Program-made: the position numbers and the translations under genes | Shown: positions 9,143-17,345 of the stretch, one piece after another | Layout: every line of letters starts with the position of its first letter | Numbering within the stretch: position 1 is the first letter of the stretch | Notes under the pieces: model-generated | What the model was told of the DNA's origin: nothing | The model's database searches: none | The model's input: the letters and a program-made list of their open reading frames with translations, nothing else | NCBI GenBank assembly: GCA_001798855.1 | Contig: MGQQ01000169.1 | Span: 1-42,795, forward strand | DNA: 42,795 nucleotides | From: Deltaproteobacteria bacterium RBG_16_49_23 | GTDB taxonomy: Bacteria; Desulfobacterota; BSN033; UBA1163 | Reading direction: 5' to 3'

Positions 9143-10137
9143 TGCCTTTGAAAAACGCTCATACCCAACCTCACACATCGGCACCTTCCTGGCGATGGGC
9201 TCTGCTCGGCCTGGCTCTCCTTATCGCCTTTCTCCTTCCCTGGCCCCTTTCTCCTTTATGGATTCGGATTGCCACTGAAGTCATTATGTGGGCAGGATTG
9301 GCGCAGAGCTGGAACATAATCGGGGGATACACAGGCTACCTCAGCTTTGGACACGGAGCTTTCTTCGGTGTGGGAGCCTATATGACGGGGATAGTCATGT
9401 TGCATCTGGGGTGGCCCTTTGCATTGGGGCTCCTTATTTCAGGAATTGCTGCGGCCCTCATGGCAGTCATCATCGGTTATCCTACACTCCGTTTGAGAGG
9501 AGCCTATTTTGCGATTGCCACATGGGCATTTGGAGAAATGATTCGTCAGATCGCTACGATCCTGGAAATCACCGGAGGCGCCTTCGGCATGCAGCTTCCC
9601 TCCTATTTGAACCTCCCTTTCTTCTATTACCTCTTTCTCCTCGTCACCGGTCTCACCTATTTAACCACTTATCTTTTGCTGGAACGCTCCCCTTTTGGTT
9701 ATAAGCTGTTGGCCATTCGGGAACATGAGGAGGCGGCCGAGATGGTCGGCGTGGATACGGTCACAATTAAAATTAAGGCCTTTGCCCTAAGCGCCTTCTT
9801 CCCGGGAGTATTAGGCGGAATCTACGCCTACTGGGTCACCTATATCCACCCGGACAGCGTCCTGGGAGCCCAACTCACAGACTTCATGGTTGTCATGGCT
9901 TTTCTGGGTGGCATTGGAAGTTTGTGGGGACCTTTTCTGGGCGCTGTGGTCGTCCAGCTCGTCAATAGAGTTTTATGGCTGGTTTGGGGGGAAGGAACGT
10001 TCTATCTCATCATCATTGGGGCGGCCATTTGCACAGTCGTCCTTTTTATCCCCAGCGGGATCATCGGCCTACTGCAATCCAGGATTTTCCTGCCCGGAAC
10101 CGCCTGGAAAGAAATTCGAAAAAAGGTGAAATGGTAG
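9142..10137 (+). CDS. livM: Branched-chain-type ABC importer permease, LivM family
   Basis: The ATG at 9142 overlaps the livH stop by one base and is preferred to the in-frame TTG just before it. The 331-residue product has the LivM landmark IIGGYTGYLSFGHGAFFGVG, a YPTLRLRGAYFAIATWAF segment and the coupling loop LLAIREHEEAAEMVGVDTV. About eight to ten membrane segments are visible. It forms the pore of the second importer with LivH. Confidence 0.92.
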   Translation: MPLKNAHTQPHTSAPSWRWALLGLALLIAFLLPWPLSPLWIRIATEVIMWAGLAQSWNIIGGYTGYLSFGHGAFFGVGAYMTGIVMLHLGWPFALGLLISGIAAALMAVIIGYPTLRLRGAYFAIATWAFGEMIRQIATILEITGGAFGMQLPSYLNLPFFYYLFLLVTGLTYLTTYLLLERSPFGYKLLAIREHEEAAEMVGVDTVTIKIKAFALSAFFPGVLGGIYAYWVTYIHPDSVLGAQLTDFMVVMAFLGGIGSLWGPFLGAVVVQLVNRVLWLVWGEGTFYLIIIGAAICTVVLFIPSGIIGLLQSRIFLPGTAWKEIRKKVKW

Positions 10138-10143
10138 GAACCC

Positions 10144-10869
10144 ATGCTGTTGCAATCCCATGACTTAACCAAATCCTTTGGAGGATTGGTGGCTGTCAAC
10201 CAACTCTCCCTGAAGGTAGAAAAAGGAACGATCCTCGGGATTATCGGCCCCAATGGGAGCGGTAAAACAACCTTCTTCAACCTCATCACAGGAATGCTGC
10301 CTTCCGATTCAGGAAAAGTGATTTTTAATGGACAGGAGATTACCAAGCTCCGGCCTCACCGAATTGCCCGATTGGGCGTTGGACGAACCTTTCAGATCCC
10401 GGCTCCTTTCAGCAAGATGACCGTTCTCGAAAATGTGATGGTCAGCGCCTTCCTCCACACCTCTTCGATGAAGACGGCAAAGAAGAAAGCAGAGGAGGTT
10501 TTGAAAAAGGTAGGCCTCGATGAGAAAGCCGATTTTCAAGTCCTCAATGTCACCCTTGAAGATAGAAAACGGCTCGAATTGGCAAGAGCGCTGGCCATCG
10601 AGCCTATTCTCCTTCTTCTTGATGAGGTGATGTCAGGACTCACCCCGGTGGAGGTAAAATCTGCCATCAATCTGATCAAGCAGATGCATCACCAGGGCTT
10701 AACCATCATTGTCGTTGAACACGTCATGGATGTCATCCTGTCCCTTTGTGACCGGGTGGCCGTGCTGGATTATGGACGAAAGATCGCCGAAGATACTCCT
10801 CAAAAAATCGTAAACCATCCGGAAGTGATCCGGGCCTATTTAGGAGAACGCTACCGTGCTCGAGGTTAA
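10144..10869 (+). CDS. livG: Branched-chain-type ABC importer ATPase, LivG family, unusual signature
   Basis: This 241-residue ATPase has Walker A GPNGSGKTT and Walker B LLLLDEVMSGLTP followed by VVEHVMDVI. The ABC signature is odd: where LivG proteins usually read LSxGxxR or LAYGQ, this one reads VTLEDRKRLELARAL, without the small glycines that contact ATP across the dimer. Everything else looks intact, and it lies 6 bases after livM and overlaps livF by 14 bases. The partner LivF may supply the only fully canonical site. Role in the second importer is secure. Confidence 0.92.
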   Translation: MLLQSHDLTKSFGGLVAVNQLSLKVEKGTILGIIGPNGSGKTTFFNLITGMLPSDSGKVIFNGQEITKLRPHRIARLGVGRTFQIPAPFSKMTVLENVMVSAFLHTSSMKTAKKKAEEVLKKVGLDEKADFQVLNVTLEDRKRLELARALAIEPILLLLDEVMSGLTPVEVKSAINLIKQMHHQGLTIIVVEHVMDVILSLCDRVAVLDYGRKIAEDTPQKIVNHPEVIRAYLGERYRARG

Positions 10870-11560
10870 ACAGATCTCCGTAAGCTACGGTCTTGCACCT
10901 GCATTATGGGAGGTTTCCCTTTCTGTTAAGGATGGAAAGATCGTCGCCATAGTGGGCTCAAATGGAGCCGGGAAGAGCACCCTGATGAAAGCTATCTCTG
11001 GGCTTATCCACCCCGGAGAAGGAACCATTGAATTTGATCAAAGGCGGATTGACCATCTTCCTCCCCATCAGGTCGCCCGGATGGGAATCGCCCATGTGCC
11101 TGAAGGACGCCGGATTTTCCCCCATCTGACGGTGATCGAAAATCTTAAGATGGGAGTTTTACCTATCAAGGGCCAGAAGCGGGCCCAAGAAATTTTAAAA
11201 AATGTTTTTAACCTCTTTCCCATCCTTGCGGAACGGCAGCGCCAATTAGGAGGAACACTCTCCGGAGGACAGCAACAGATGTTGGCCATCGGACGGGGCC
11301 TTATGTCCGATCCTAAAATCCTCCTTCTCGATGAACCCTCCCTGGGACTCGCTCCCATCATTGTGGATATGGTCTTTGAAGTTATCGCCCGGCTCAATAG
11401 CCAGGGACAGACCATCCTCCTCGTTGAACAGAACGCCTTCCTATCCCTTGAAGTGGCCCAATATGCCTATGTCCTTGAGGTGGGGAGAATCGTCCTCGAA
11501 GGAGAGGCTTCAAAACTGATTGATGACCCCCATATAAAAAAGGCCTATTTGGGGGAATAG
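10856..11560 (+). CDS. livF: Branched-chain-type ABC importer ATPase, LivF family
   Basis: This 234-residue ATPase starts with GTG inside the end of livG (14-base overlap). Walker A is GSNGAGKST, the signature is LSGGQQQMLAIGRGLM and Walker B is LLLLDEPSLGLAP, all canonical, followed by LLVEQNAF. It closes the second importer operon; a 100-base gap separates it from the aldehyde:ferredoxin oxidoreductase gene. Confidence 0.94.
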   Translation: MLEVKQISVSYGLAPALWEVSLSVKDGKIVAIVGSNGAGKSTLMKAISGLIHPGEGTIEFDQRRIDHLPPHQVARMGIAHVPEGRRIFPHLTVIENLKMGVLPIKGQKRAQEILKNVFNLFPILAERQRQLGGTLSGGQQQMLAIGRGLMSDPKILLLDEPSLGLAPIIVDMVFEVIARLNSQGQTILLVEQNAFLSLEVAQYAYVLEVGRIVLEGEASKLIDDPHIKKAYLGE

Positions 11561-11660
11561 AGTCTTGAGAACAGTTCAGCCATCAAATGTTTATGTTTCT
11601 TCGAGTTATGCCAAAACACTAATTTGTCCTATTCGAAGATATAAAAAGAGGTAAGCGACC

Positions 11661-13421
11661 ATGTATGGTTTTTTTAATAAAATCCTGAGGATCAATCTCA
11701 AGGCAAAAACCTCTAAGGAAGAACCCATCACTGATTCTGTTTATGAATCCTGTCTGGGTGGAAAAGGGTTGGGTATCCATCTTCTCATGAAGGAAAATCC
11801 TCCTGGCGTTGATCCCTTATCTCCTGGCAACAGACTGATCTTCGCCCTCGGCCCGATCACCGATAGCCGGATCTATGGGTCCTGCCGGCATGGCGTCTTC
11901 ACAAAATCCCCTTTAACCGGAATCTTCTCCGAATCCTATGCCGGTGGGAAAGCCGCAGAACCCATGAGCCGGACGGGATTTGACGCATTCATCTTCGAGG
12001 GAGCATCCGATCAGCCTGTCTGGGTTGAAATCTCCGACCACGCCGTGCGCTTCCATGATGCAAATGACCTCTGGGGCAAGGATACATATTCTACAGAGGA
12101 TGAAGTATTAAAAAAGGTCAATCAAAAGGGAACCGGAGCCCTTGTCATTGGCCCTGCTGGAGAGAATCTCGTCCGATATGCGGTCATTGAAAATGATTAC
12201 TGGCGGTCCCTTGGAAGAACCGGAGTGGGCGCGGTGATGGGCTCCAAAAAGATGAAGTCGATTGCTTTTCACGGTGCAAAGATGAAGGAGACTGCCGACC
12301 CTGACCGGATCGCACAGTTCGCGAAAGAGACGTTGGATCGTGGAAAAGAAAACCCGGGTGTTCAAAACTACCGGAGGATGGGCACGCCGATGCTTGTTGC
12401 CATGAACAATGCGGTCGGGGGCTTCCCATCGAAATACTGGCATCTTGGGACCTTTGAAGGATGGGAAAAGATCAGTGCAGAAGCTCTTCTTGAACGATGC
12501 CAGGTGAGACCCACTGCCTGTCTTCGCTGTTTTGTGGCCTGTGGAGATTTAAGCGAGGTCAAAGAGGGGAGACACAAAGGTCTCAAGATCGAAGGGCCGG
12601 AATATGAGACGATTTACGCCTTTGGCGGACTCTGCATGGTTCACGAGATCGAGGAGATTGCCTATCTCAACGATATCTGCGACCGCCTGGGCATGGACAC
12701 GATCTCTGCCGGAAGTCTCTGCGCCTTTGCCATGGAGGCATCGGAGATGGGACGGATTCAAGAGAGAATTTCCTGGGGCGATGTGGACAGGATCGCTCAA
12801 CTTCTCCATGATATTTCATCCAAGAAAGGAATCGGGGCCATCCTGGCAGAAGGGATTCGGCATGCTGCCAAGACCTGGGAGATGGAAGATGTCGCCATCC
12901 ATGTGAAGGGCCTTGATCCTGCCGGTTACGATCCAAGAATCCTCAAAGGGATGGGCCTCGCCAATGCCACCTCCGATCGGGGGGCTTGTCATTTAAGGGC
13001 GACCTTCTATAAAGCCGAACTTGCCGGAATGATCCCAATGGATCAGATGGAAGGAAAAGCAAAGCTCTTCCTTGAATTCGAAGATCGCTTTAACATTCAC
13101 GACTCCCTGATCTTGTGCCGTTTCTATCGTGACCTTTACTGGGATTGGGCACACCTTTCAGCCATAGTTGAAATGACGACAGGGCTCAAACTGGATGAGG
13201 CCGGATTGCGAAAAATCTCATCCACAGTACAGAATGAGACCCGGAGATTCAACCTTCGTGAAGGCATGAAACCGGAAGAAGACACGCTCCCCAAGAGATT
13301 TTTTGACGAACCTCTCGGCAAAGATGGAAAGACGATCCGAAGGGAAGACCTCCGTCGGATGCTTCAGGATTACTACGCCCTGCGGGGCTGGAGCCCTGAG
13401 GGGATTCCCGGTATAGTTTAA
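11661..13421 (+). CDS. Tungsten-type aldehyde:ferredoxin oxidoreductase
   Basis: This 586-residue cytoplasmic enzyme is of the AOR family, which oxidises aldehydes to carboxylates and reduces ferredoxin, or runs in reverse, with a W-bispyranopterin cofactor and one 4Fe-4S cluster. The N-terminal beta-rich domain starts NKILRINLKAKTSKE, the cofactor region includes GRTGVGAVMGSKKMK at about 185-199, cluster ligands are C287, C290, C294 and C486, and the second pterin motif SDRGACHLR is near 438-446. All ligands are present and the length is close to the family norm of about 600. An AGAGGT site precedes the ATG. It may consume aldehydes made by the neighbouring aminotransferases and alcohol dehydrogenase; the real substrate is unknown. 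Confidence 0.95.
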   Translation: MYGFFNKILRINLKAKTSKEEPITDSVYESCLGGKGLGIHLLMKENPPGVDPLSPGNRLIFALGPITDSRIYGSCRHGVFTKSPLTGIFSESYAGGKAAEPMSRTGFDAFIFEGASDQPVWVEISDHAVRFHDANDLWGKDTYSTEDEVLKKVNQKGTGALVIGPAGENLVRYAVIENDYWRSLGRTGVGAVMGSKKMKSIAFHGAKMKETADPDRIAQFAKETLDRGKENPGVQNYRRMGTPMLVAMNNAVGGFPSKYWHLGTFEGWEKISAEALLERCQVRPTACLRCFVACGDLSEVKEGRHKGLKIEGPEYETIYAFGGLCMVHEIEEIAYLNDICDRLGMDTISAGSLCAFAMEASEMGRIQERISWGDVDRIAQLLHDISSKKGIGAILAEGIRHAAKTWEMEDVAIHVKGLDPAGYDPRILKGMGLANATSDRGACHLRATFYKAELAGMIPMDQMEGKAKLFLEFEDRFNIHDSLILCRFYRDLYWDWAHLSAIVEMTTGLKLDEAGLRKISSTVQNETRRFNLREGMKPEEDTLPKRFFDEPLGKDGKTIRREDLRRMLQDYYALRGWSPEGIPGIV

Positions 13422-13424
13422 TGA

Positions 13425-13481
13425 GGGTGTAGCCGCACCCTTGAGGGTGCGTTATTCGCAGGCTGAAGCCTACGCCTACCA
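13425..13481. repeat. Cruciform-type palindromic repeat after the AOR gene
   Basis: A perfect stem, CGCACCC-TTGA-GGGTGCG, is followed by AGGCT-GA-AGCCT, and the outer arms GTAGCC and GGCTGAAGCC/CTACC also pair loosely. It starts just after the AOR stop and could act as an mRNA 3' end. It opens a 431-base gap without a gene that also holds the element at 13552-13688 and a candidate promoter. Confidence 0.65.
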
Positions 13482-13551
13482 TTTTTTCTATCCATCATCA
13501 CAGACCCAAGCCCCTTTTAGAAACTTACCGTTGAACATAAATCCCCTCCCC

Positions 13552-13688
13552 TTGGAGACTGTGTCGTAATGTGGGAATTGGGATGTCTGTCATTCTGAAC
13601 GAAGTGAAGAATCTAATGATTTCAACTGAATCGATTATAGAGATTCTTCGGCTATCGCCTCAGAATGACATTGCGACACAGTCTCCAA
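13552..13688. repeat. MITE-like element, copy A (GAGACTGTGTCG ends)
   Basis: The ends form a terminal inverted repeat of about 20 bp with two mismatches: left GGAGACTGTGTCGTAA, right TTGCGACACAGTCTCC. Inside is a second inverted repeat, GTCATTCTGA with TCAGAATGAC, and AAGAATCT with AGATTCTT. No coding sequence is present. The same ends occur at 17178-17315 and 32513-32647, but the core of those two copies is different, so the outer ends seem to be swapped around unrelated palindromic cores. Confidence 0.8.
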
Positions 13689-13743
13689 AGGAGAGGGTAA
13701 TAATTTGAGATTCCTATCTCTGTTTTTGGGACAGATTTTTAAT

Positions 13744-13772
13744 TTGACAAGGTAAAAATGTTTTGCTAATTT
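13744..13772 (+). promoter_or_regulatory. Candidate sigma-70 promoter for the third liv operon
   Basis: TTGACA at 13744-13749 is followed after 17 bases by TAATTT (13767-13772), 80 bases before the livK start. The -35 is perfect and the -10 is weak. The surrounding AT-rich stretch and position at the head of a five-gene operon support it. Confidence 0.4.
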
Positions 13773-13852
13773 GACCGGTATATGGGTGGGGTGAATTACT
13801 TCTAATTTGTAAAACCTTTAGGGCGAGATTTAATAGAAAGGAGGGGCAAAAG

Positions 13853-15139
13853 ATGGCTAAAAATATCTCAAGAAGAAAATTTTTGAAGAATGCGGTGATC
13901 GGCGGTGCGGCTATCGGAAGCGGATTGGGAAGCTATCGAATCACTTATGGCCAGGCCAAAAAAGCGGCAGGGCCGATCAAGATCGGCGGTCAGGGCGCCA
14001 TATCGGGAGCCCATGCCGATTACGGCTGGCAGATGACGGCCGGGTCAACAATGGCCATTGAAGAGATCAATTCCAAGGGTGGAGTCTTGGGTCGTAAACT
14101 TGAGATGAAATTCATGGACGAAGAATTAAAGCCGGCTACTGCCGTCAAGAATGCAAGGTATCTGGTGACAGACTGGGGAGCGGATGTCCTTTTCGGTGTA
14201 GATTCAAGCGGAAGCGCCATGGCATTGGGTCCAGTTCTGGCAGAATTGAATCGTGTCCATATCTTCTGCCACGCCGCCACCCATCGCTTAACAGAGGAAC
14301 TTGTTGCTCAAAGGCGTATCCCGCAGATCTTCCGGATTTCTGTCCCAACTTATCAAGATGGTATCCTTCCTGCTTTGATTATGGAAGATTTCCCTGAGAT
14401 AAAAAGATGGGCGGGCATTCACGAAGACTATGAATATGGATATGTAGCCTGGAATACATTTAAAGAAACCATGAAGAAAGTTCGTCCGGATGTCGAGTTT
14501 GTATCCATTGCATGGGCTCCTTTCTGGACCATGGATTTCTCATCCCATATTGCTGCTGTAATGGCTGAAAAACCTGATGCGATTCATACGACCAAATGGG
14601 CCGGAGAGGGTGTCATGCTCATTCGGCAAGCCCTAACCATGGGTGTATTTGATAATATCAAAGCGTGGTGGCAATGTATGGGTGGCTCTGTTGACGTCCT
14701 CCAGGGGATAGCAAGGGAAGTTGAGGCAGATAAGTTTAAGGGAAAATTGTGGGCTTCGGCGCGTTACATCCATAACTACCCGGTCACACCGGAAAATAGA
14801 GCTTTCGTTGAGAAATTCATAAAAAGATGGGGTCGGTATCCAAATTATTCTGCTGAAACCAGTTATTCTTCAATCTATGTCATCAAAGCAGCTGTCGAGA
14901 AGGCAAAATCTTTAGAAACAGAAAAGCTGATTGCCGCTATCGAAGGAATGGAGATTATGACTCCAGCTGGCAAGAGATATTTTAGACCGGAAGATCATCA
15001 AGCTGTTTATAATGTCCCAGGAGGAAGAGTGATTAAAAGTCCTGACTATCCTCTACCCATTCTTGGAGATCTGAGGGTGATACCAGCAAAAGACTATTAT
15101 CGTCATCCACCTTTTACGCCAATTTCTGCAACAAAATAA
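13853..15139 (+). CDS. livK: Liv-type ABC importer binding protein with Tat signal
   Basis: This 428-residue protein starts with a twin-arginine signal: SRRKFLK at residues 5-11, then a hydrophobic GGAAIGSGLGS stretch and a likely cut after TYGQA. The mature part begins IKIGGQGAISGAHADYG and follows the Peripla_BP_6 pattern to the end (TPAGKRYFRPEDHQAVYN). It is the same type as the truncated binding protein at position 1. A strong AGGAGG site precedes the ATG. Tat export means the protein folds before export, which is less usual for Liv receptors. It opens the third importer. Ligand unknown. Confidence 0.94.
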   Translation: MAKNISRRKFLKNAVIGGAAIGSGLGSYRITYGQAKKAAGPIKIGGQGAISGAHADYGWQMTAGSTMAIEEINSKGGVLGRKLEMKFMDEELKPATAVKNARYLVTDWGADVLFGVDSSGSAMALGPVLAELNRVHIFCHAATHRLTEELVAQRRIPQIFRISVPTYQDGILPALIMEDFPEIKRWAGIHEDYEYGYVAWNTFKETMKKVRPDVEFVSIAWAPFWTMDFSSHIAAVMAEKPDAIHTTKWAGEGVMLIRQALTMGVFDNIKAWWQCMGGSVDVLQGIAREVEADKFKGKLWASARYIHNYPVTPENRAFVEKFIKRWGRYPNYSAETSYSSIYVIKAAVEKAKSLETEKLIAAIEGMEIMTPAGKRYFRPEDHQAVYNVPGGRVIKSPDYPLPILGDLRVIPAKDYYRHPPFTPISATK

Positions 15140-15235
15140 AACCTTCGGTTGCTGGAGGTTAGAGGTTTGAGGTTGGGGGCTTAATCTCTCATTTGCCTTC
15201 AACCTCTATCCTCCATCCTCAAACGATTTTCAGCT

Positions 15236-16096
15236 ATGCTCGAAAAATTACTTTTCCAGGGTCTTATCGGTTTGAGCTTTTCGATGTACCTTTGGCTCCT
15301 TGCCGCTGGACTCACCCTTGTGTTCGGAGTTCTGGGAGTTCTGAATTTTGCCCACGGCAGCTTCTTTATGCTGGGAGCTTATGCAGCTTTCACATTTTAT
15401 GAAAAACTGGGTATCAATTTTTTTCTCTCCATTTTCCTTAGCCTCGTCAGTGTGGGTATCATAGGAGTAATCTTCGAACGTTTTTTCCTACGTAAAATCT
15501 ATGATATCGATCTCCCCTATCAATTAATTCTGACCTTTGGCTTTATTCTGATCTTCGATGATCTGGTCAAGATGATCTGGGGCGGTGTGGCCATGATTCC
15601 TCCGATGCCCTCTTTCTTAGAGGGAAACTTCTCGATCCTGGGCAGACCCTATCCCTTTTACAATCTCTTCATCATCTTTGCGGGATTGGCTGTTGCAATC
15701 GTTCTATGGCTCCTTCTTGAGAAGACATGGTGGGGAAGGATGATCCGGGCCTCTGCATCGGATCGGGAGATGGCGAGCGCAATTGGAATCAATATTCCTG
15801 TTCTTTTTACCACTGTTTTTATCTTTGCAGCCATGCTTGCTGCCCTGGGAGGAGCATTGGGGACTCCTGTTCGTGTCGTGGCCCCCGGGATTGGAACAGC
15901 CATGATCATTCAGGCTTTTGTGATTACGGTGATTGGAGGACTGGGAAATCTGAAGGGGGCTTTTGTCGGCGCCCTGATCGTAGGCATACTGACCTCTTAT
16001 GGAATTTTACTCTTTCCCATTTTTGAACTGTTTATCATCTTCGTCGTCATGGTCATTGTGCTGTTGGTAAAACCGGAAGGACTTTTCGGGAAATAA
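15236..16096 (+). CDS. livH: Branched-chain-type ABC importer permease, LivH family
   Basis: This 286-residue polytopic protein has landmarks LTLVFGVLGVLNFAHGSFFM, the coupling loop ASASDREMASAIGINI and the end LLVKPEGLFGK. It resembles the LivH at 790 (LNLAHGS, DREMATGLGLDI, VVKPEGLFGR) more than the one at 8270, so importers one and three look like closer relatives. A gap of 96 bases separates it from livK. Confidence 0.93.
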   Translation: MLEKLLFQGLIGLSFSMYLWLLAAGLTLVFGVLGVLNFAHGSFFMLGAYAAFTFYEKLGINFFLSIFLSLVSVGIIGVIFERFFLRKIYDIDLPYQLILTFGFILIFDDLVKMIWGGVAMIPPMPSFLEGNFSILGRPYPFYNLFIIFAGLAVAIVLWLLLEKTWWGRMIRASASDREMASAIGINIPVLFTTVFIFAAMLAALGGALGTPVRVVAPGIGTAMIIQAFVITVIGGLGNLKGAFVGALIVGILTSYGILLFPIFELFIIFVVMVIVLLVKPEGLFGK

Positions 16097-16099
16097 ACA

Positions 16100-16202
16100 T
16101 TGATCAATACTCAATTATCAATGGGCAATTATCAATTAGGATTATGAGTTATACCGGTTAATCATTGATCATTGAGAAATGAACATTGATCATTGCTAAT
16201 TG
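16100..16202. repeat. AT-rich ATTGATCATT-type repeat tract between livH and livM
   Basis: The gap between livH and livM is filled with alternating copies of ATTGATCA, CAATTATCAAT and ATCATTGATCATTGAG. The 18-base string ATTGATCATTGCTAATTG at 16185-16202 recurs exactly at 30704-30721. It probably represents a dispersed intergenic repeat; no ribosome site is visible in it. Confidence 0.6.
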
Positions 16203-16208
16203 ATTTTT

Positions 16209-17159
16209 ATGAAACTACGAATTCTTTTCCTTGCAGCACTCATTCTCTTCCTTCTCCTTCTTCCATTCTTTGGGGGTAAATATCTTCTCTACATGGCGAT
16301 CCATATCTGCTTGCTTTCTGTATTCGCTCTCGGTTTCAACCTCCTTCTGGGATATACCGGTTTGCTCTCCTTCGGTCAGGCAGGATTTTTTGCTGTGGGC
16401 GCCTATGCCTCAGCCAAAATTCTTCTCGTCACTCCATCTCTTCTCTTAGGAACGATTGTCGGAACGCTGGCTGGAGGCATCGCTGCCCTGATTCTCGGCT
16501 TCCTCTGCATCCGCCACACTCGAATCTACTTTTCCATGCTCACTCTCTCTTTTGGAATGATGATCTACTCCCTGGCCTGGAAATGGAGAGAGGTGACTGG
16601 AGGAGACGATGGGCTGGTGGGCATTCCGAGAGCCCCCCTCCAAATCCCGGGTATCCTCCATCTCGATATGAGTTCCATGGGGCATTATTACTATTTCGTC
16701 CTGGTGATTTCCATCATTGCCATCTTCGTTCTCTATCGAATCGTCCATTCCCCCCTCGGCCTCACTTTGAAAGGAATACGGGATAGCGAAAACCGTGTGG
16801 CCTTTGCAGGAATATCGATAAGAAACTACCGCCTTCTCGCTTTCACCATCGCAGGATTCTATGCAGGCCTGGCGGGCTCGTTCCTGCCCCCGCTGGAGAA
16901 TACGGTCACTCCACCCATTGCCCACTGGACCCATTCCGCTGAGCCGGTGATGGTCACCCTCCTCGGCGGCATCCATACTTTTTCAGGCCCTATCGTAGGC
17001 TCTGTCCTTTTCTACCTCATTAAAGACATCATTGTCCGTTATACTCAATACTGGTTGATCTGGTTTGGCTCGATCGTTGTCTTGCTTGTGCTGGTCTTTC
17101 GCGGCGGAATTGTCATTTTCTTTACAGAAAAAATATGGCCCTGGTTAATAAGAAAATAA
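16209..17159 (+). CDS. livM: Branched-chain-type ABC importer permease, LivM family
   Basis: The ATG at 16209 is chosen; an in-frame TTG nine bases upstream lies inside the repeat tract and has no better ribosome site. The 316-residue product has the LivM landmarks LGFNLLLGYTGLLSFGQAGF, CIRHTRIYFSMLTLSFGMM and the coupling loop LKGIRDSENRVAFAGISI. Note GQAG in place of the usual GHGA. About eight membrane segments. It is separated from livG by the inserted element at 17178-17315, so operon continuity is interrupted physically but probably not transcriptionally. Confidence 0.92.
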   Translation: MKLRILFLAALILFLLLLPFFGGKYLLYMAIHICLLSVFALGFNLLLGYTGLLSFGQAGFFAVGAYASAKILLVTPSLLLGTIVGTLAGGIAALILGFLCIRHTRIYFSMLTLSFGMMIYSLAWKWREVTGGDDGLVGIPRAPLQIPGILHLDMSSMGHYYYFVLVISIIAIFVLYRIVHSPLGLTLKGIRDSENRVAFAGISIRNYRLLAFTIAGFYAGLAGSFLPPLENTVTPPIAHWTHSAEPVMVTLLGGIHTFSGPIVGSVLFYLIKDIIVRYTQYWLIWFGSIVVLLVLVFRGGIVIFFTEKIWPWLIRK

Positions 17160-17177
17160 ACAATTTTTCCTCCCCCT

Positions 17178-17315
17178 TTAGAGACTGTGTCGTAAATCGC
17201 CGTTCCCCCTTCGACACGCTCAGGGCGAACGGCTAAGCAATTGAATTTTAATGTGGCGTGGTCCGTTCGTGGTGAGCTTGTCGAACCACGAGCGGACTTG
17301 TGACACAGTCTCTTA
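17178..17315. repeat. MITE-like element, copy B, inside the third liv operon
   Basis: Left end TTTAGAGACTGTGTCGTAA and right end TTGTGACACAGTCTCTTA form the terminal inverted repeat. The core has two stem-loops: one around CCTTCGACACGCTCAGGGCG, and CCGTTCGTGGT paired with ACCACGAGCGG. Nearly the whole sequence matches the copy at 32513-32647. It sits between livM and livG, ending about 20 bases before the livG ribosome site. Confidence 0.82.
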
Positions 17316-17345
17316 GAAAATGGGGAGTCTTGCAAGGTGTGTTGA

